DNA of 64,000 nt from Cytobacillus firmus (GCF_023657595.1 NZ_CP098323.1:520001-584000); one strand, 5' to 3'; shown: positions 15,765-23,822, counted from the stretch's first letter. Notes: generated by a model from the letters alone, not told the origin. Translations and numbers: made by a program.

Positions 15765-16400
15765 TTATTTCCACTCCGTGATTTCTTCAACAGGCAGGCG
15801 GACCGATTTGTAGCCCTGATCAGCGGATTTCCCGATTGAGATTAGCATAACAGGGTAGTAGCGTTCTTTGTCCAAATCAAAAGCTTCGGCAATTCGGTCT
15901 TTTTCATATCCGCCAATTGGATTTGTATCATAGCCATGAGCACGTGCTGCAAGCATTAGCTGCATGGATACAAGACCGGCATCAATCAGGTTCATTTCTT
16001 TCTTTTGCTCGAATGTCATGTTTTCCACTAAGCCTTTGATGGATGGCACCTGTTTGTCCCTAACATCGGCAGGCATGTATCCTTTTTCAACAGCTGTGTC
16101 ATATATTTTTTCAATGAATGCTTCACTCTTCATATCAACAAAAACTGCGATGACAGCTGCTGATGTCTCTACTTGCCTTTGATTGAATTTTGCAAGTGGT
16201 GCCAGTGTTTCTTTGCCTTCTTTTGAATCGATTACCACAAAACGCCATGGCTGCAGGTTTACAGATGAAGGAGCTAAAGAGGCTTCCTCCAGAATTTCAG
16301 CCATTTCTTCTCTGCTAATTTTGACTGTTGGGTCATAATTACGGATGGAACGGCGGCCTGTAACGATTTCTTTAAAGTCATTAATAATGGTTTTATTCAT
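15765..16400 (-). CDS. ydgI: Nitroreductase family FMN oxidoreductase, YdgI-like
   Basis: 211 residues: GRRSIRNYDP start, SSVNLQPWRFVVID and ARAHGYDTNPIGGYE motifs of the FMN-dependent nitroreductase fold. The sequence closely recalls B. subtilis YdgI, where it is likewise next to a MarR gene (ydgJ). It probably reduces nitro compounds or quinones with NAD(P)H. Good GGAGA ribosome site 8 bases before ATG 16400. Expression is likely set by the adjacent MarR protein. Confidence 0.85.
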   Translation of the reverse strand: MNKTIINDFKEIVTGRRSIRNYDPTVKISREEMAEILEEASLAPSSVNLQPWRFVVIDSKEGKETLAPLAKFNQRQVETSAAVIAVFVDMKSEAFIEKIYDTAVEKGYMPADVRDKQVPSIKGLVENMTFEQKKEMNLIDAGLVSMQLMLAARAHGYDTNPIGGYEKDRIAEAFDLDKERYYPVMLISIGKSADQGYKSVRLPVEEITEWK

Positions 16401-16436
16401 GGTGAACTCTCCTTTATGTTTTTCTGGATGAAAAAA

Positions 16437-16865
16437 TTACAGATTATCTACATTTTCCTGGATGCGAGTGAGCATATTTAATAGTGTGCTTCGCTCAAGC
16501 TCAGAAAAGCCGTTCAGGATTTTGGAAATAAACCGTTGATTTTCTTCACAGTAAGCAGCAATCTTCGTTTTGCCTTCCTCTGTCAGGCTGACATAAGTAA
16601 AACGGTTATCTGCAGGATTTTTCCTGCGTATCACCATGCCTTTTTCTTCAAGCTGTTTTAGATGCCTTGTGACAGCAGCATGATCGATATTCACTTTTTT
16701 CTGAAGCTCCCGCTGTGTAATTTCTTCCGCTTCAAAAAGCTCCCGGAGAATCTCAAGCCGTGACTGGCTGATGCCTGTACAGCGTTCAAACTTCGGCATT
16801 GTCTGCTTATTGAGCTCAAACAGCCGGGCAGCAATTAACTCTTCTTGCTTAGAACATTTGAACAC
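16437..16865 (-). CDS. ydgJ: MarR-family repressor, YdgJ-like
   Basis: 142 residues with the winged helix at about 45-110 (ITQRELQKKVNIDHAAVTRHLKQLE and the basic wing RRKNPADNRFTYVSLTEEG). GTG 16865 is chosen because AGGCGGGGG stands 6 bases upstream; the longer frame starting at 16916 would begin inside the operators and lacks a ribosome site. It is the first gene of the unit with the nitroreductase and the monooxygenase-like protein, so it probably represses its own operon and is relieved by an electrophile or phenolic compound. Confidence 0.88.
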   Translation of the reverse strand: MFKCSKQEELIAARLFELNKQTMPKFERCTGISQSRLEILRELFEAEEITQRELQKKVNIDHAAVTRHLKQLEEKGMVIRRKNPADNRFTYVSLTEEGKTKIAAYCEENQRFISKILNGFSELERSTLLNMLTRIQENVDNL

Positions 16866-16889
16866 AGCATCCCCCGCCTTTTTAGATAA

Positions 16890-16947
16890 TTGATAGGTCA
16901 ATGATTGATACGTCAATTAATATACTGCAAAATATTTTATAAGTCAA
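16890..16947 (-). promoter_or_regulatory. Promoter with tandem MarR operators
   Basis: On the minus strand TTGACT (16942-16947), 17 bases, TATATT (16919-16924). Directly downstream come two copies of TTGAC[GC]TATCAA (16905-16916 and 16890-16901), each a TTGA-N4-TCAA palindrome, with centres 15 bases apart. Binding there would block transcription of the operon. Confidence 0.7.
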
Positions 16948-16972
16948 ACTGGATGTTTAAGGCAGAGAAAAT

Positions 16973-17000
16973 CCTGCTGAATAGCTTATGGATCAGCAGG
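16973..17000 (-). terminator. Terminator of the methyltransferase gene
   Basis: CCTGCTGA pairs with TCAGCAGG; the minus strand continues ATTTTCT. Confidence 0.75.
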
Positions 17001-17010
17001 GTTTGTTTTA

Positions 17011-17646
17011 TTAACTTTTCTCTGCATCAATCAGCCACACATATCGATTTAGCTGCTTAAACTCAGCAGAGAATCCATTGGAATGAAACATGCTTTCTAA
17101 TATGGGGATGGTTGTATAGTATTCTGTTTCCAGGTCTTGCGCCAGGCTGAGGTAGTGTTTGTTTTTAGCTTCCTGGATAAAAATCTCTTTTTCGTCCTTG
17201 CTGCGAAAGACAGTATCGGCAAAAACAACTTTTCCGCCAGTTGAAAGGAGGGCGCTGTATTTAGAGATGGCATTGGATTTTTCGCTGTCTTCTAAATGAT
17301 GGAATGCATAGGTGCTGACGAAAGCATCTATAGGGCCATTCAATTGAAAGCTTAAGAAGTCACCATCCAATATTGTGAGAAGAGGCATTTTTTTGCTTGC
17401 TATTTTCCTCATGGCAGCAGAAGGTTCAACTCCGACTACTGAACAGCCTTTCTCCAGGAGCATTTGAGTTAAGTTGCCTGTACCTGTACCGAATTCCACT
17501 ACACTCCCATGAACAAGATCGGCTACTTTATGAAGAATCTGTTCATAATTCATAAACACCTCCTGATATTCAAGGTCTTTACCGGCCACAGTCTCATCAT
17601 AGGATTCTGCCCAATGGTCAAACAACTCCACAAATTCACGTCCCAT
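17011..17646 (-). CDS. yrrT: SAM-dependent methyltransferase, YrrT-like
   Basis: 211 residues of a class I methyltransferase: MGREFVELFDHWAESYDETV at the start, glycine loop VVEFGTGTGNLTQ, acidic residue in VVGVEPS, motif II DGDFLSF and YAFHHLED. It resembles B. subtilis YrrT, encoded beside mccAB in the methionine-to-cysteine operon. Here it is divergent from mccA instead of upstream in the same direction, and no mtnN lies between. Methyl acceptor unknown. Confidence 0.75.
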   Translation of the reverse strand: MGREFVELFDHWAESYDETVAGKDLEYQEVFMNYEQILHKVADLVHGSVVEFGTGTGNLTQMLLEKGCSVVGVEPSAAMRKIASKKMPLLTILDGDFLSFQLNGPIDAFVSTYAFHHLEDSEKSNAISKYSALLSTGGKVVFADTVFRSKDEKEIFIQEAKNKHYLSLAQDLETEYYTTIPILESMFHSNGFSAEFKQLNRYVWLIDAEKS

Positions 17647-17666
17647 TGTAAAATCTCTCCCTCTAA

Positions 17667-17715
17667 TTCATATAATACTTATTGGTATAGTATGAATTAA
17701 TGTCTCACTTGGCAA
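17667..17715 (-). promoter_or_regulatory. yrrT promoter with shared element
   Basis: On the minus strand TTGCCA (17710-17715), 17 bases, TACTAT (17687-17692). A 30-base imperfect palindrome with TTCATA/TATGAA ends at 17667-17696 overlaps the -10. The same element, including the 10-mer CATACTATAC, recurs at the mccA promoter. Confidence 0.65.
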
Positions 17716-17766
17716 CTTTGCAATCTGCCTTAATTCTCAGATGCCAGCTGATTTTTTAGCTGATAA

Positions 17767-17815
17767 TTGACAAAAATAAACTTAAAACATACTATACAAG
17801 TAGGAATAATAAGAA
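17767..17815 (+). promoter_or_regulatory. mccA promoter with shared element
   Basis: TTGACA (17767-17772), 17 bases, TACTAT (17790-17795). The 30 bases 17786-17815 match the yrrT element at roughly 22 positions, starting with CATACTATAC. A sulfur regulator of the CymR type is the natural candidate; its identity is inferred. Confidence 0.65.
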
Positions 17816-17893
17816 TTAAAAAGAACGTAATAATATCCAAAAAACGAAATGAAAAAGAGTAACCATTCTTTCTGAAACACAGAGGTGCTGACG

Positions 17894-18820
17894 ATGAATT
17901 ATTACAGCAGCGTGAAAGAACTGATTGGGCTTACCCCTCTTGTGAAAATCAAACACTATGCTATTCCGCAAGGTGTAAATATTTTTGCAAAACTTGAATA
18001 CTTTAACCCGGGCGGCAGTGTAAAGGACCGGTTAGGACAGAAGCTGATTCAGACAGCGATTAAGGATGGACTTCTCCCGGAAGACGGCGCTGTAATTGAA
18101 CCGACTGCAGGGAATACAGGGATCGGCTTAGCGCTTGCTGCTGTTGGGACAAAGATCAAAATCATCTGTGTCGTACCTCAAAAATTCAGCATTGAAAAGC
18201 AGGAACTAATGAAGGCGTTAGGGGCAGAAGTGGTTAATACGCCAACTGAAGAAGGCATGGAAGGTGCTATTAAGAAGGCAAAGGAACTGCTGATGAAGAT
18301 TCCTAATTCCTATAGTCCTCAGCAATTCAGCAATGAGAATAACCCGCTAACGTATTATGAAACATTGGGACCTGAGATCTACGAAGAGTTAGATGGGAAG
18401 ATTGATATTTTTGCAGCTGGAGCAGGGACTGGCGGTACGTTCATGGGCTGCGGCAGATATCTTAAAGAAAAGAATCCAAAGATAAAGACAGTTATCGTTG
18501 AACCTGAAGGCTCCATTTTAAATGGCGGAAAGGCAGGACCGCATCGAACCGAGGGAATCGGGATGGAGTTTTTGCCCCCGTATATGGAAATAGGCTTATT
18601 TGACGCCATTCATACCATCTCAGATAAAGATGCCTTCAAACGAGTAAAGGAGCTGGCATTGCTTCAAGGATACTTAGTTGGAAGTTCGTCAGGATCGGCT
18701 TTCGAAGCAGTACTGAGAGAAGCTGAAAATGCTCCGCCTGGCACGAATATTCTCACCATTTTTCCTGACAGCAGTGAGCGATATTTAAGTAAATCTATTT
18801 ATGAGGAGGATGAACAATGA
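17894..18820 (+). CDS. mccA: MccA, cysteine synthase-type cystathionine beta-synthase
   Basis: 308 residues of fold-type II PLP enzyme, with the PLP Lys in NPGGSVKDR, the Asn loop PTAGNTGIG and the phosphate loop AGAGTGGTF. It is the first of two coupled genes with mccB, the reverse-transsulfuration pair that turns homocysteine plus O-acetylserine into cystathionine and then cysteine. ATG 17894 has AGAGGTG at 6 bases; a GTG at 17885 is less well placed. Regulated from the promoter at 17767. Confidence 0.9.
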   Translation: MNYYSSVKELIGLTPLVKIKHYAIPQGVNIFAKLEYFNPGGSVKDRLGQKLIQTAIKDGLLPEDGAVIEPTAGNTGIGLALAAVGTKIKIICVVPQKFSIEKQELMKALGAEVVNTPTEEGMEGAIKKAKELLMKIPNSYSPQQFSNENNPLTYYETLGPEIYEELDGKIDIFAAGAGTGGTFMGCGRYLKEKNPKIKTVIVEPEGSILNGGKAGPHRTEGIGMEFLPPYMEIGLFDAIHTISDKDAFKRVKELALLQGYLVGSSSGSAFEAVLREAENAPPGTNILTIFPDSSERYLSKSIYEEDEQ

Positions 18821-19944
18821 GAAAGAAAACACAAATAATTCACGGGGGCATCTCCAGAGATGAACATACAGGTGCCGTCTCCATACCTGTCCACCATGCC
18901 AGTGCGTTTAAACAAGATGGTGTGGGCAATTTTGTTTATGAGTACGCAAGAACAGGGAATCCGACCAGGCATGCTCTTGAGGAACTAATAAAGGATCTGG
19001 AAGGCGGATACCGAGGCTTTGCTTTCGGTTCCGGCATGGCGGCTATCTCTTCTGTAATGCACTTATTTTCAACAGGAGATCATGTTATTTTTACTGATGA
19101 TGTGTATGGTGGGTCCTATCGGTTAGTGACAAAGGTTTTGACGAAATATAATGTAGATGTAACCTTTGTCGATACAAGTGATTTGGCTGCTGTGGAGGCG
19201 GCGATAAAGGAAAATACAAAGGCTATCTATGTTGAGACGCCAACGAATCCATTGCTGAAGATTACAGACTTGGCTGGAATCTCCAAGCTGGCCAAATCCA
19301 AGAATTTGCTTATGATTGTGGATAACACCTTCAGTACACCTTACTGGCAGAATCCAATTGAACTGGGAGCTGATATTGTCCTGCATAGTGCCACCAAATA
19401 TATAGGCGGACATAGTGATGTTGTTGCTGGGCTGGTTGTGGTGAATTCCGAACAGCTTGCAGCAGATATGCACTTTATCCAAAATTCAATCGGTGCTGTT
19501 TTGGGGCCTCAGGATAGCTGGCTATTAATCAGGGGGATTCGGACACTGGCCATTCGGATGGAGGAAATTGAAGAAAATGCGAAAAGGGTGGCACATTTTC
19601 TTGCCGATCATTCGCAGGTTTCAAAGGTTTATTATCCAGGATTTAAAGATCATAAAGGCCATGATATTCACTCGAAGCAGGCACGGGGCTTTGGCGGAAT
19701 GATTTCCTTTGATGCAGGAACCGGTGAAAAGGCAGAAGAGGTGCTGAAAAAAGTAAGATACTTTACCCTGGCAGAAAGTTTGGGTGCAGTTGAAAGCCTG
19801 ATTTCCCTTCCCGCCAAAATGACGCATGCATCGATACCGAGAGAACGCCGTCTGGAACTGGGAATTACAGATGGCCTGGTTCGGATTTCAGTTGGCCTGG
19901 AGGATGCCGAAGACTTAATTGAGGATTTGCAGTCGGCGCTATAA
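18817..19944 (+). CDS. mccB: MccB, cystathionine gamma-lyase
   Basis: 375 residues of the Cys/Met-metabolism PLP family: YEYARTGNPTRHALE, FGSGMAAISS, VDNTFSTPYWQNP and the PLP Lys in LHSATKYIGGHSD. ATG overlaps the mccA stop by four bases behind AGGAGG. It should cleave cystathionine to cysteine, 2-oxobutyrate and ammonia, completing the MccAB step. A perfect terminator follows, so no yrhC-like gene is attached. Confidence 0.92.
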   Translation: MRKKTQIIHGGISRDEHTGAVSIPVHHASAFKQDGVGNFVYEYARTGNPTRHALEELIKDLEGGYRGFAFGSGMAAISSVMHLFSTGDHVIFTDDVYGGSYRLVTKVLTKYNVDVTFVDTSDLAAVEAAIKENTKAIYVETPTNPLLKITDLAGISKLAKSKNLLMIVDNTFSTPYWQNPIELGADIVLHSATKYIGGHSDVVAGLVVVNSEQLAADMHFIQNSIGAVLGPQDSWLLIRGIRTLAIRMEEIEENAKRVAHFLADHSQVSKVYYPGFKDHKGHDIHSKQARGFGGMISFDAGTGEKAEEVLKKVRYFTLAESLGAVESLISLPAKMTHASIPRERRLELGITDGLVRISVGLEDAEDLIEDLQSAL

Positions 19945-19948
19945 GGAA

Positions 19949-19997
19949 AAGCCCCATTTAGTTTAAAAACTAAATGGGGCTTGAGAATTTTTTTATG
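19949..19997 (+). terminator. Terminator after mccB
   Basis: AAGCCCCATTTAGTTT pairs perfectly with its complement ending GGGGCTT, followed a few bases later by a T run. Confidence 0.85.
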
Positions 19998-20037
19998 TGT
20001 ACGGGAATATGAAAATCCACTTGATGCAATGGAAAAG

Positions 20038-20067
20038 TAAGTGCCCGTCATCTTCAACAGGCACTTA
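20038..20067 (-). terminator. Terminator of the phhA-phhB operon
   Basis: TAAGTGCC pairs with GGCACTTA; the minus strand continues CTTTTCC. Confidence 0.7.
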
Positions 20068-20072
20068 TTTTC

Positions 20073-20369
20073 TTAATTATGGTCTGCAAGGTAAACATCA
20101 TCTATCTGCCGGGCTAGCTTAAAATCCAGACCTGTCAGCCCATTTTCACTCCAGGAAGTGAGGGAGACGATCACCATTTTGTATTGAATGGCGATAAAAG
20201 GATGATGGTTTTCGCTTTCAGCAAGGGATGCAATTTTATTTACGAAGGCGATACCGTCTAAATATTCTTTGAAGCGATAGCGCCGTTCAATCCATTTGCT
20301 CTCTTTTCTTTTCCAGTCCGGCAGCGTGGATAGTTTCCGGGCTATTTCTTCTTCACTTATTTTTGTCAT
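20073..20369 (-). CDS. phhB: Pterin-4a-carbinolamine dehydratase
   Basis: 98 residues, full length for the PhhB/PCD family, with the catalytic histidine pair in SENHHPFIAI and the dimer strand YKMVIVSLTSW. It dehydrates the hydroxypterin formed by the hydroxylase so that the cofactor can be reduced again. Its ATG overlaps the hydroxylase stop by four bases, so the two enzymes are made together. Confidence 0.9.
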   Translation of the reverse strand: MTKISEEEIARKLSTLPDWKRKESKWIERRYRFKEYLDGIAFVNKIASLAESENHHPFIAIQYKMVIVSLTSWSENGLTGLDFKLARQIDDVYLADHN

Positions 20370-22096
20370 ACTGTGACATGCCTCCGATCAAAGATGACAT
20401 CGAGTCCGTTTTGAATCAGGCGGACATAGCGTTCTTCCTGACTTAACTTTTCAAGCTGGTCCAGGAGCAGTTTTTTCAAAGGCGATTCTTTGTCATGCTT
20501 TTCAAGCAGTTCCAGAACTTCCAGCTGAAGAAGCCATTCTTCCGGGAACTCATCGAGAATTTTTCCGATAACACTGTGAAGAAGGACATCCTGAGGGAAA
20601 TTCGTTTCCCGGATTTGTCTTACTTCCGCATATAATTCTTCCAGAGGGGCTAGGGATGTTCCTTCTTTTGGGTTTTCTTCATTCATAACAGATTCTCCGT
20701 GGAATGCAGCGTAATCCGCTGCGATTGGACGTGCGGAAACAATCTGGCTGCCCACTGCTAAATCATAGGTGCCCCAAGTGGGGTGGAACAAGATTTCATC
20801 TCCCATTTTGACGAGACATTCTTCAAGTGATATTAAAACAAGGGAATCATGATTAAATAAAAGATTCGTCACATGGCCGGAAATTTCTACTCCGCTTTCG
20901 AAGGTGATTTGCATCATTTTATTCATCTCGATGCCAAGTTTTTTCAGGCTCTGTTCCGTTTGATTTTCAAGCCAAATGCCTCCAGCCAATTTTCCGATCG
21001 GTGCTCCAAAGCCGTCATGGTGAATATCAGGACCATGATGATTAATTTGTTCATTTTGAATGGAAAGGGCACTCGGACCTGTCGTTTTGACATAGATGGC
21101 TTCACCTTCTGCATCCTTCATGATATCAGTGAAAAGACCAGTAATTTGAATGCCTGAATTGAGTTCGATATGCGCAACCTGGCTGGAAGCGATCGCTTTT
21201 TCGATAGCCGCTGTTCCGCCTTGCCTGAAGGCCATCGACTCGCTGAATCTCGTCACTTCTTCTATCAATTGTTCAAAGCTTTCGCAAACAAATAGCTGGG
21301 TCTGCATAGAGGTAACGTCATAGCTGGTGTTAATAGCATCTTCAATTGTGAACGGGCGTTTCTTTACCTGATTGGACAGGCAATGTTTGCTTTCGCCAAC
21401 AGATGACAGCAGTCCTGCACCAAAAATCTTGGGCTTTTGCAGTTCGCCAATCAGTCCAAATTCGACCGTCCACCAGAAAATCCTGGAGATTTGCTCAGCT
21501 TCAGAAAGTCCTTTTACGTGCTGCTGTTTTTCCTTTAATCGCTGTTTGGCTGCTTCTATTTCTTCTTCAGTTGAAGCTGGACTTTCCATGACAATCGATA
21601 AATGCCTGGTTGCCTCAAACACCTCATGTTCTTCTTTTGTCGCAAAAGCGTTAGCTCCGATATTCCCTATTAATTTAACAAACTCTGAGTAGGTTTCATC
21701 AAATAAAATCGGCGCGTGCCCCGCCGCCTCATGGAGAATGTCAGGAGCTGGTGTGTATTCGATATTGGTCTTCTGGCGTATATCCGTTGCAATTGGAAGA
21801 ATGCCATGCGCTTGAAAATCAAAAAATGCTGTGCCGGGAATCAATCCGTCGACAATGACAGCTCCCCAGCCAATTTTATCTAAATGATCGTTCATTTCAC
21901 TTACCCGTGGAATGCTGTCGATGGAAATGCCGGATGACTTCAGGCCTGAAGTGAATGCATCATGGGCGATGTCTTCAAGGAAATGATGGTTTTGCCTCAT
22001 CACATACCTCCAAACCGCATGATCAATGGGGCTGTAAGCATTGTAATGCTGCTGGGCTGTAAATGGACGTAAGTGCAGGGGTATCGATTTCTTCAT
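20366..22096 (-). CDS. phhA: Phenylalanine 4-monooxygenase with long C-terminal extension
   Basis: 576 residues, about twice the usual bacterial length. The catalytic domain lies in about 1-290, with the iron ligands H122 and H127 (ILHEAAGHAP) and E212 (WWTVEFGLIGE). The C-terminal half (about 300-576) has beta-rich segments and an acidic helical end; it does not look like an ACT domain and is of unknown role. It hydroxylates Phe to Tyr using tetrahydropterin. The gene is led by a T-box whose specifier reads UAC, so it should be induced when Tyr-tRNA is uncharged. Confidence 0.9.
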   Translation of the reverse strand: MKKSIPLHLRPFTAQQHYNAYSPIDHAVWRYVMRQNHHFLEDIAHDAFTSGLKSSGISIDSIPRVSEMNDHLDKIGWGAVIVDGLIPGTAFFDFQAHGILPIATDIRQKTNIEYTPAPDILHEAAGHAPILFDETYSEFVKLIGNIGANAFATKEEHEVFEATRHLSIVMESPASTEEEIEAAKQRLKEKQQHVKGLSEAEQISRIFWWTVEFGLIGELQKPKIFGAGLLSSVGESKHCLSNQVKKRPFTIEDAINTSYDVTSMQTQLFVCESFEQLIEEVTRFSESMAFRQGGTAAIEKAIASSQVAHIELNSGIQITGLFTDIMKDAEGEAIYVKTTGPSALSIQNEQINHHGPDIHHDGFGAPIGKLAGGIWLENQTEQSLKKLGIEMNKMMQITFESGVEISGHVTNLLFNHDSLVLISLEECLVKMGDEILFHPTWGTYDLAVGSQIVSARPIAADYAAFHGESVMNEENPKEGTSLAPLEELYAEVRQIRETNFPQDVLLHSVIGKILDEFPEEWLLQLEVLELLEKHDKESPLKKLLLDQLEKLSQEERYVRLIQNGLDVIFDRRHVTV

Positions 22097-22126
22097 TTGG
22101 TATGTCTCCTTTTATTGGTTTTTATG

Positions 22127-22142
22127 CTTAAACGCTTTTAAG
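22127..22142. repeat. Copy 1 of 16-bp repeat flanking the T-box
   Basis: CTTAAACGCTTTTAAG, a near-perfect palindrome, lies between the T-box terminator and the phhA ribosome site. An identical copy lies at 22415-22430. Confidence 0.6.
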
Positions 22143-22158
22143 TGCGAAAGTATTTAGG

Positions 22159-22410
22159 TATAAAAAATCCCTGCTGAATATTCATTCAGCAGGGACGAAT
22201 TTATTCGCGGTACCACCCTGATTGTAAGTATAGAACTTACCACTTCACAGAATAACGGCTAAACCGTCTTATTTCAGAAAAGAAATAAGAAGCTCCAGAA
22301 ACGTAATTCGTGATCTCCTTTGTACTGGTTTTCAGCACCACCAGCTCTCTGAAACAGGGAGGATACCACTACTTCAATTCCTTCAAAGCATTTAAGTATT
22401 AGGATGCTTT
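22159..22410 (-). promoter_or_regulatory. T-box riboswitch, Tyr specifier (UAC)
   Basis: On the minus strand the conserved T-box AGGGTGGTACCGCG lies at 22206-22219. Stem I shows an AGTA-type loop E motif and the distal element GGTGGTGCTGA; stem III is CTTATTTC/GAAATAAG (22272-22293). The specifier loop CACGAATTACGTTTCTGGAG places UAC at 22303-22305. The terminator CCCTGCTGAAT with its complement and six T lies at 22162-22195. Uncharged tRNA-Tyr would favour the antiterminator and switch on phhA-phhB. Confidence 0.9.
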
Positions 22411-22414
22411 ATAT

Positions 22415-22430
22415 CTTAAACGCTTTTAAG
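22415..22430. repeat. Copy 2 of 16-bp repeat, at the T-box promoter
   Basis: Identical to 22127-22142. It lies upstream of the T-box within the likely promoter region (TTGACT at 22436-22441 on the minus strand), so it may be an operator. It is only distantly cre-like. Confidence 0.5.
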
Positions 22431-22469
22431 CATTAAAGTCAACACCTTTTTATTTTTATCAAAAGAAAA

Positions 22470-22491
22470 AGCCCAGAAGCCTTTCTGAGCT
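22470..22491 (-). terminator. Terminator of the YiaA-like gene
   Basis: AGCTCAGAA and TTCTGGGCT pair on the minus strand, followed by TTTTCTTTT. Confidence 0.7.
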
Positions 22492-22497
22492 TGTGTA

Positions 22498-22752
22498 TTA
22501 TTGCTCAATTTTAGCTGATCTGCGCTCATGCTCTGCCATGATTTCCGCATCTTCGGCATTGTCCCGTGTCACTTTCTGAGTCAGAATGGACCCGACCGCC
22601 ACCAGAAGCATGACGGCAATGTAGTACCCTTTTTCATTAAGCTCCATATCAGCATTGTAAAGTCCGATCAGAAACAGCCCAACGCCGGCAATCAGTGTAA
22701 AGTATGCTAAAAATGTAAAAGCTGGCGTGTTTCTCCTTCTATACTTTTGCAT
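22498..22752 (-). CDS. YiaA/YiaB two-helix membrane protein
   Basis: 84 residues with two hydrophobic helices (FLAYFTLIAGVGLFLIGLY and YYIAVMLLVAVGSILTQ) preceded by RRRNTPAFT and followed by the acidic tail DNAEDAEIMAEHERR. This matches the YiaA/B two-helix family. Monocistronic; function unknown. Confidence 0.75.
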   Translation of the reverse strand: MQKYRRRNTPAFTFLAYFTLIAGVGLFLIGLYNADMELNEKGYYIAVMLLVAVGSILTQKVTRDNAEDAEIMAEHERRSAKIEQ

Positions 22753-23032
22753 ATGTTTTAATCCCCTTTTTTCTTAACATATTTTCTCGTTCTCTCCTTG
22801 AAGATGTAAGTCTACAATCCAATACAACAGATGTAACAATTTATTCTATATTATATAAAATTACCCTTTTTTATAAAAAAAACGCAACATAAATTTATGG
22901 GTGTTTTTTACTGTTTTTGATTTTTATTGAAAATTTATATATTTAAGGTGAAATGTTTGTGTAAAAAAGCTTAAATAAAGAGAGAGACTAAAGTTTGATT
23001 TTAATATTGGCTGGAGGGAGGGAGGTACAGAT

Positions 23033-23787
23033 TTGTTAGCCAATATAGGTATTCCAGGACTGATTCTGCTTTTCCTTAGAAATGTGCTGATGGAAGGTTT
23101 GGAAGAGGAAAGGGATAAAACAAGCCACCATTTAACTGTCAAGAGGATAATAGGTACTGCTCTAGCGGTGTTCACTTTGGGAGCATTGTTAGGGCTCATA
23201 GCCAAATACGCAGATGGTTCAGCTTTAGATCAGTCAAACCTGCAAATAGATGGGCAAACCTGCAAATAGATCAGTCAAACTTGCAAATAGATGGGCAAAG
23301 CTGCAAATAGATCAGTCAAACTTGCAAATAGATGGGCAAACCTGCAAATAGATGGGCAAACCTGCAAATAGATAGCCTGGAGCCGAACTCCAATGGCTGC
23401 TGGTCTGCATGTTTTAGTGTTCTTTTCTGCGATGCTGTCGGCTTGTATTCTATGATTCTGTTCGGATTTTTTCCAAAATCCCAATTTATCTATTGGGGGA
23501 GCATTGCCTTGCTTTCTCCTGTTTGCGGTTATACTGTATGGTTTGCGAGAGGGGCAGGGTGGCTTGCAGCGTTTTGTGCTGCTGTGCCGATCAGCCTGCT
23601 TATTGGTGAAGGGTTTAGCTTTATCTATACTTAATCCATCCCAAAAGGATTTGTTTTGCTGTTAGCAGTGTTTTTGTGGATTGTTTTGCCTAAAAATCAT
23701 TTTCAGCGCATAAGGGTTATCCCGCTCACGGCTGTTATCCTATTTTTCATCGAACAGGTTGGACTTCTTTCTATATTGGCAGGATAA
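23033..23787 (+). pseudogene. Decayed multi-span membrane protein (DUF6518-like)
   Basis: A TTG start with AGGGAGGGAGG encodes an intact N-terminus (helix at about 40-57, GTALAVFTLGALLGLIAKYADG) that stops inside a tandem repeat at 23269. The rest of a membrane protein continues in another frame after the repeat (GFFPKSQFIYWGSIALLSP, WLAAFCAAVPISLLIGEG). It is broken by a frameshift near 23440 and an in-frame TAA at 23632, after which the same frame runs on to 23787 (FVLLLAVFLWIVLPKNHFQ). At least three lesions are present, so no full product can be made. The DUF6518 assignment is from memory of the family pattern. Confidence 0.7.
23228..23370 (+). repeat. Tandem repeat of alternating 21- and 20-bp units
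   Basis: Seven units in order 21-20-21-20-21-20-20. The 21-bp form begins GATCAGTCAAAC and the 20-bp form GATGGGCAAA; both end TGCAAATA. The higher-order unit is therefore 41 bp. Every unit contains TAG in one frame and the 20-bp form shifts frame, so the array cannot be read as coding sequence. Confidence 0.9.
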
Positions 23788-23822
23788 AAAAGCCGGATTA
23801 CCATGCGCATGAAGGAGCACTT

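Noticed and set aside
17816-17893. S-box (SAM) riboswitch before mccA
   Set aside because: The leader is under 90 bases and lacks the conserved S-box core; a repressor-type element fits better.
23228-23370. Regular 20-21-bp repeats as a CRISPR array
   Set aside because: Units are directly joined with no unique spacers, and no cas genes are nearby; it is a plain tandem repeat.
23275-23484. Minus-strand frame reading through the tandem repeat
   Set aside because: It is a by-product of the repeat, has no ribosome site and ends within the array.
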